Positions 62,559 to 64,000 of a DNA stretch of 64,000 nucleotides are shown here, piece by piece. This stretch comes from Serripes groenlandicus. Its lineage: Eukaryota > Mollusca > Bivalvia > Cardiida > Cardiidae. The stretch is taken from positions 25,531,238 through 25,595,237 of the forward strand of contig JASEVX010000011.1 in NCBI GenBank assembly GCA_031761405.1, written 5' to 3'. The translations under genes and the position numbers were made by a program. Position 1 is the stretch's first letter. The number at the start of each line of letters is the position of its first letter. The notes under the pieces were generated by a model. That model saw only the letters and a list, made by a program, of their open reading frames with translations. It was not told the DNA's origin and did no database searches.

Positions 62559-62786
62559 TTAACCGTTTCCCAAATACAGTAAATATGCTGCAGACGACTT
62601 CGATATCATCTTAGCAAAAACCACAAAACTGTATATAAATGAAGGTATATCGACTAAAAATAGTTCCACATTGTGGCAAAAGGAAATATCGGTCGTTTTG
62701 AGCAATTTCACATTGAGTTACAATGTTTTGAAAAAATGGTCTTAAGCAAAGGCCCGAAAAAGCGTTTATATGTGGTCGAGGGTTAA
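62559..62786. mobile_element. Family F MITE
   Basis: TTAACCGTTTCCCAAATACA to TGTGGTCGAGGGTTAA. CTGCAGACGACTTCGATATC left arm, GGTCGTTTTGAGCAATTTCA remainder of the hairpin, right arm diverged. Confidence 0.85.
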
Positions 62787-63249
62787 CACATATGGCAATA
62801 CAGTTAAGCCCCTATCAGATTTAACAACATATGGTACTAACGTTAAACTGTATAACCTTTCATGGACGATAGGATTGGTTTGTGAATTGGTTGTATTGTA
62901 TTGGTCAGTAATCCTTCGGACACAGAACGACGACAATATCTTCGACCATATAAACATGAATGGTTATTTCGAAACACGCGTAATTGTCTTAAATGAGACC
63001 ATTTAATATGTGTATGAGTCATGGCATGAACCCGACACAATGGAAGAGAAGATAATTGCGCGTAGTTGTATGTCCGTTTATTTATCATAGGTTTCGAAGA
63101 CCACATGGACGTATTAAAGGCTGAATGACAAACAAGCACAATCCTGACCGCCCGAACCGCGCGGAAGCAAACGTCGAAAATACTCTTAGAGCTTCTTACA
63201 TGTAGATATATAATCTTGTGAGATACATGTAAAAACATCTTGAAATTGA
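62787..63249. other. Stretch with no recognised feature
   Basis: A 152-codon minus-strand frame (62843-63301) has no recognisable domain and overlaps the next repeat; not supported as a gene. Confidence 0.45.
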
Positions 63250-63490
63250 CAAATGTACCGTTCATCCTCCGCTCCGATCCGCTCCGTTCTGCTCCGCTCA
63301 CGTTCCATTCCGCTCATAAAGCGTTCACTCATTCATAACATTCTGATTGCTTTTTTCCGTTCCTCTCAGATTGAGCGAAGCATTCATGTGATTGGATTGT
63401 TTCGTTCAGAGCGCAAAATTCCGTTCCGCTCATAAAGCGTTCCAAATTCGTTCCAATCAGGCTCACGATCTAATCACGTTCCGCTCAGAT
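63250..63490. repeat. Irregular CCGCTC-rich repeat
   Basis: TTCCGCTCATAAAGCGTTC occurs at 63308 and again at 63424. CCGCTCC, CCGCTCA and GTTCCG variants fill the interval. An imperfect local duplication of a pyrimidine-rich motif with unit of about 116 bp. Confidence 0.65.
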
Positions 63491-63958
63491 TGTCAATTTC
63501 ATGATGTTCTTAACTGTAGACAGTATCCTTTTCAGGAATGAATTTGTAGCATGAATGTGTATGGAGGTACGTATGACTCCATATGTATAATAATTAAAAT
63601 TGTGATGATTTTTGCAGAGCTTCGTTCATATATTTTCGCCGTGGCTAATTATTTGATAATTTCAAAGTTTTGTCTTCGACAGTGTTATATACATGTATAC
63701 CAATACTGGACAACTTCGTAATTGCCGTTTATCTTTATCAATGATTGCTTACATTGTAATCATTTCGACAAAGAAACAAACGAAGTTATTCACGCAAGTT
63801 AGAGGTATAACTTGCCAATTATCCTTTCCAAAATGTATTCCAATTTACACTAAATCATTCAGGTATGCTCCGCGAAAACAAGTCGTATGGCATACCGATC
63901 GTAATAGATCCAGATCACCATGCATTCCATCAAAGTCGGATATGTATCATATAAGTTC
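63491..63958. other. Stretch with no recognised feature
   Basis: A 92-codon plus-strand frame (63693-63971) runs into a SINE and is not supported as a gene. Confidence 0.45.
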
Positions 63959-64000
63959 ACCAATGGGCTAACAGTCTATTTTTTTGGAAAAGCAGCTAGT
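63959..64000 (+). repeat. B-type SINE, cut by the window end
   Basis: CACCAATGGGCTAACAGTCT and GGAAAAGCAGCTAGT match the B body at 57740-57775. The rest lies beyond the window; the upstream part is missing, so it is 5'-truncated. Confidence 0.75.

Noticed and set aside
62843..63301. 152-codon minus-strand open frame
   Set aside because: No recognisable domain, arginine- and serine-rich translation arising from the CCGCTC repeat, and no splice or start context.

Overview
The window looks like a gene-poor stretch of animal nuclear DNA, most likely from a bivalve mollusc and probably a heterodont clam or mussel. The base composition is AT-rich and no reading frame could be assigned to a cellular protein. 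There are no operons and no ribosome-binding-site architecture. The sequence is instead built from many copies of a few short interspersed repeats. The bivalve assignment is an inference: the tRNA-derived SINEs end in CAATCAATCA runs, and one palindromic family (E) resembles a repeat I recall from heterodont bivalve DNA. No database was searched.

I worked out the repeat families by comparing the window with itself; the names are local labels. Family A (about 230-250 bp, termini CGAGGGCTTGGCGTG, central palindrome, 4-bp target duplications) has ten essentially complete copies. Family F (about 160-280 bp, TTAACCCTTTCCC termini, central hairpin) has about thirty copies or fragments. Family O is a second TTAA family with CTTTCAGCGC termini. 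Family E (about 235-265 bp, TGAGCC...GGCTCA, usually flanked by TA) has full, truncated and tandem copies. Families K, M, H, G, P and N are rarer inverted-repeat or interspersed elements. Four SINE types are present: B (CAATCAATCA tail), C (tail ending CGATGTAAAATAAATAA), D (tRNA-Ser-like head) and V (central ACTACTGGTCCATTTATCC domain). Two decayed LINE reverse-transcriptase C-termini (22834-23047 minus, 53945-54189 plus) are the only recognisable protein-coding remains. They represent the kind of retrotransposon that could have mobilised the SINEs.

Layout. 1-12 kb: SINEs, a 37-bp tandem repeat, and an A element nested inside an F element. 12-14 kb: an E and an O element, then an inverted minisatellite about 820 bp long, then an M element. 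15-21 kb: F, O, C, M and V copies. 21-27 kb: a near-perfect hairpin (K), a LINE remnant, a 342-bp tandem array (G), and E and F copies. 28-34 kb: A elements in series, a triplicated V SINE and a triplicated E element. 35-35.6 kb: a GC-rich island of unknown nature. 36-50 kb: SINE pairs and A, E, F, K, N and P copies. 52-55 kb: a SINE-tail-derived tandem array, a LINE remnant, and a three-layer nest (M containing F and a D SINE). 55-59 kb: a truncated SINE with a perfect 13-bp duplication, two tandem foldback elements (H) and a 495-bp tandem duplication. 59-63 kb: a cluster of F copies.

Nothing here reads as a co-operating gene system. The interest lies in the transposition record: nested insertions, clean target-site duplications, and the growth of tandem arrays from mobile elements.
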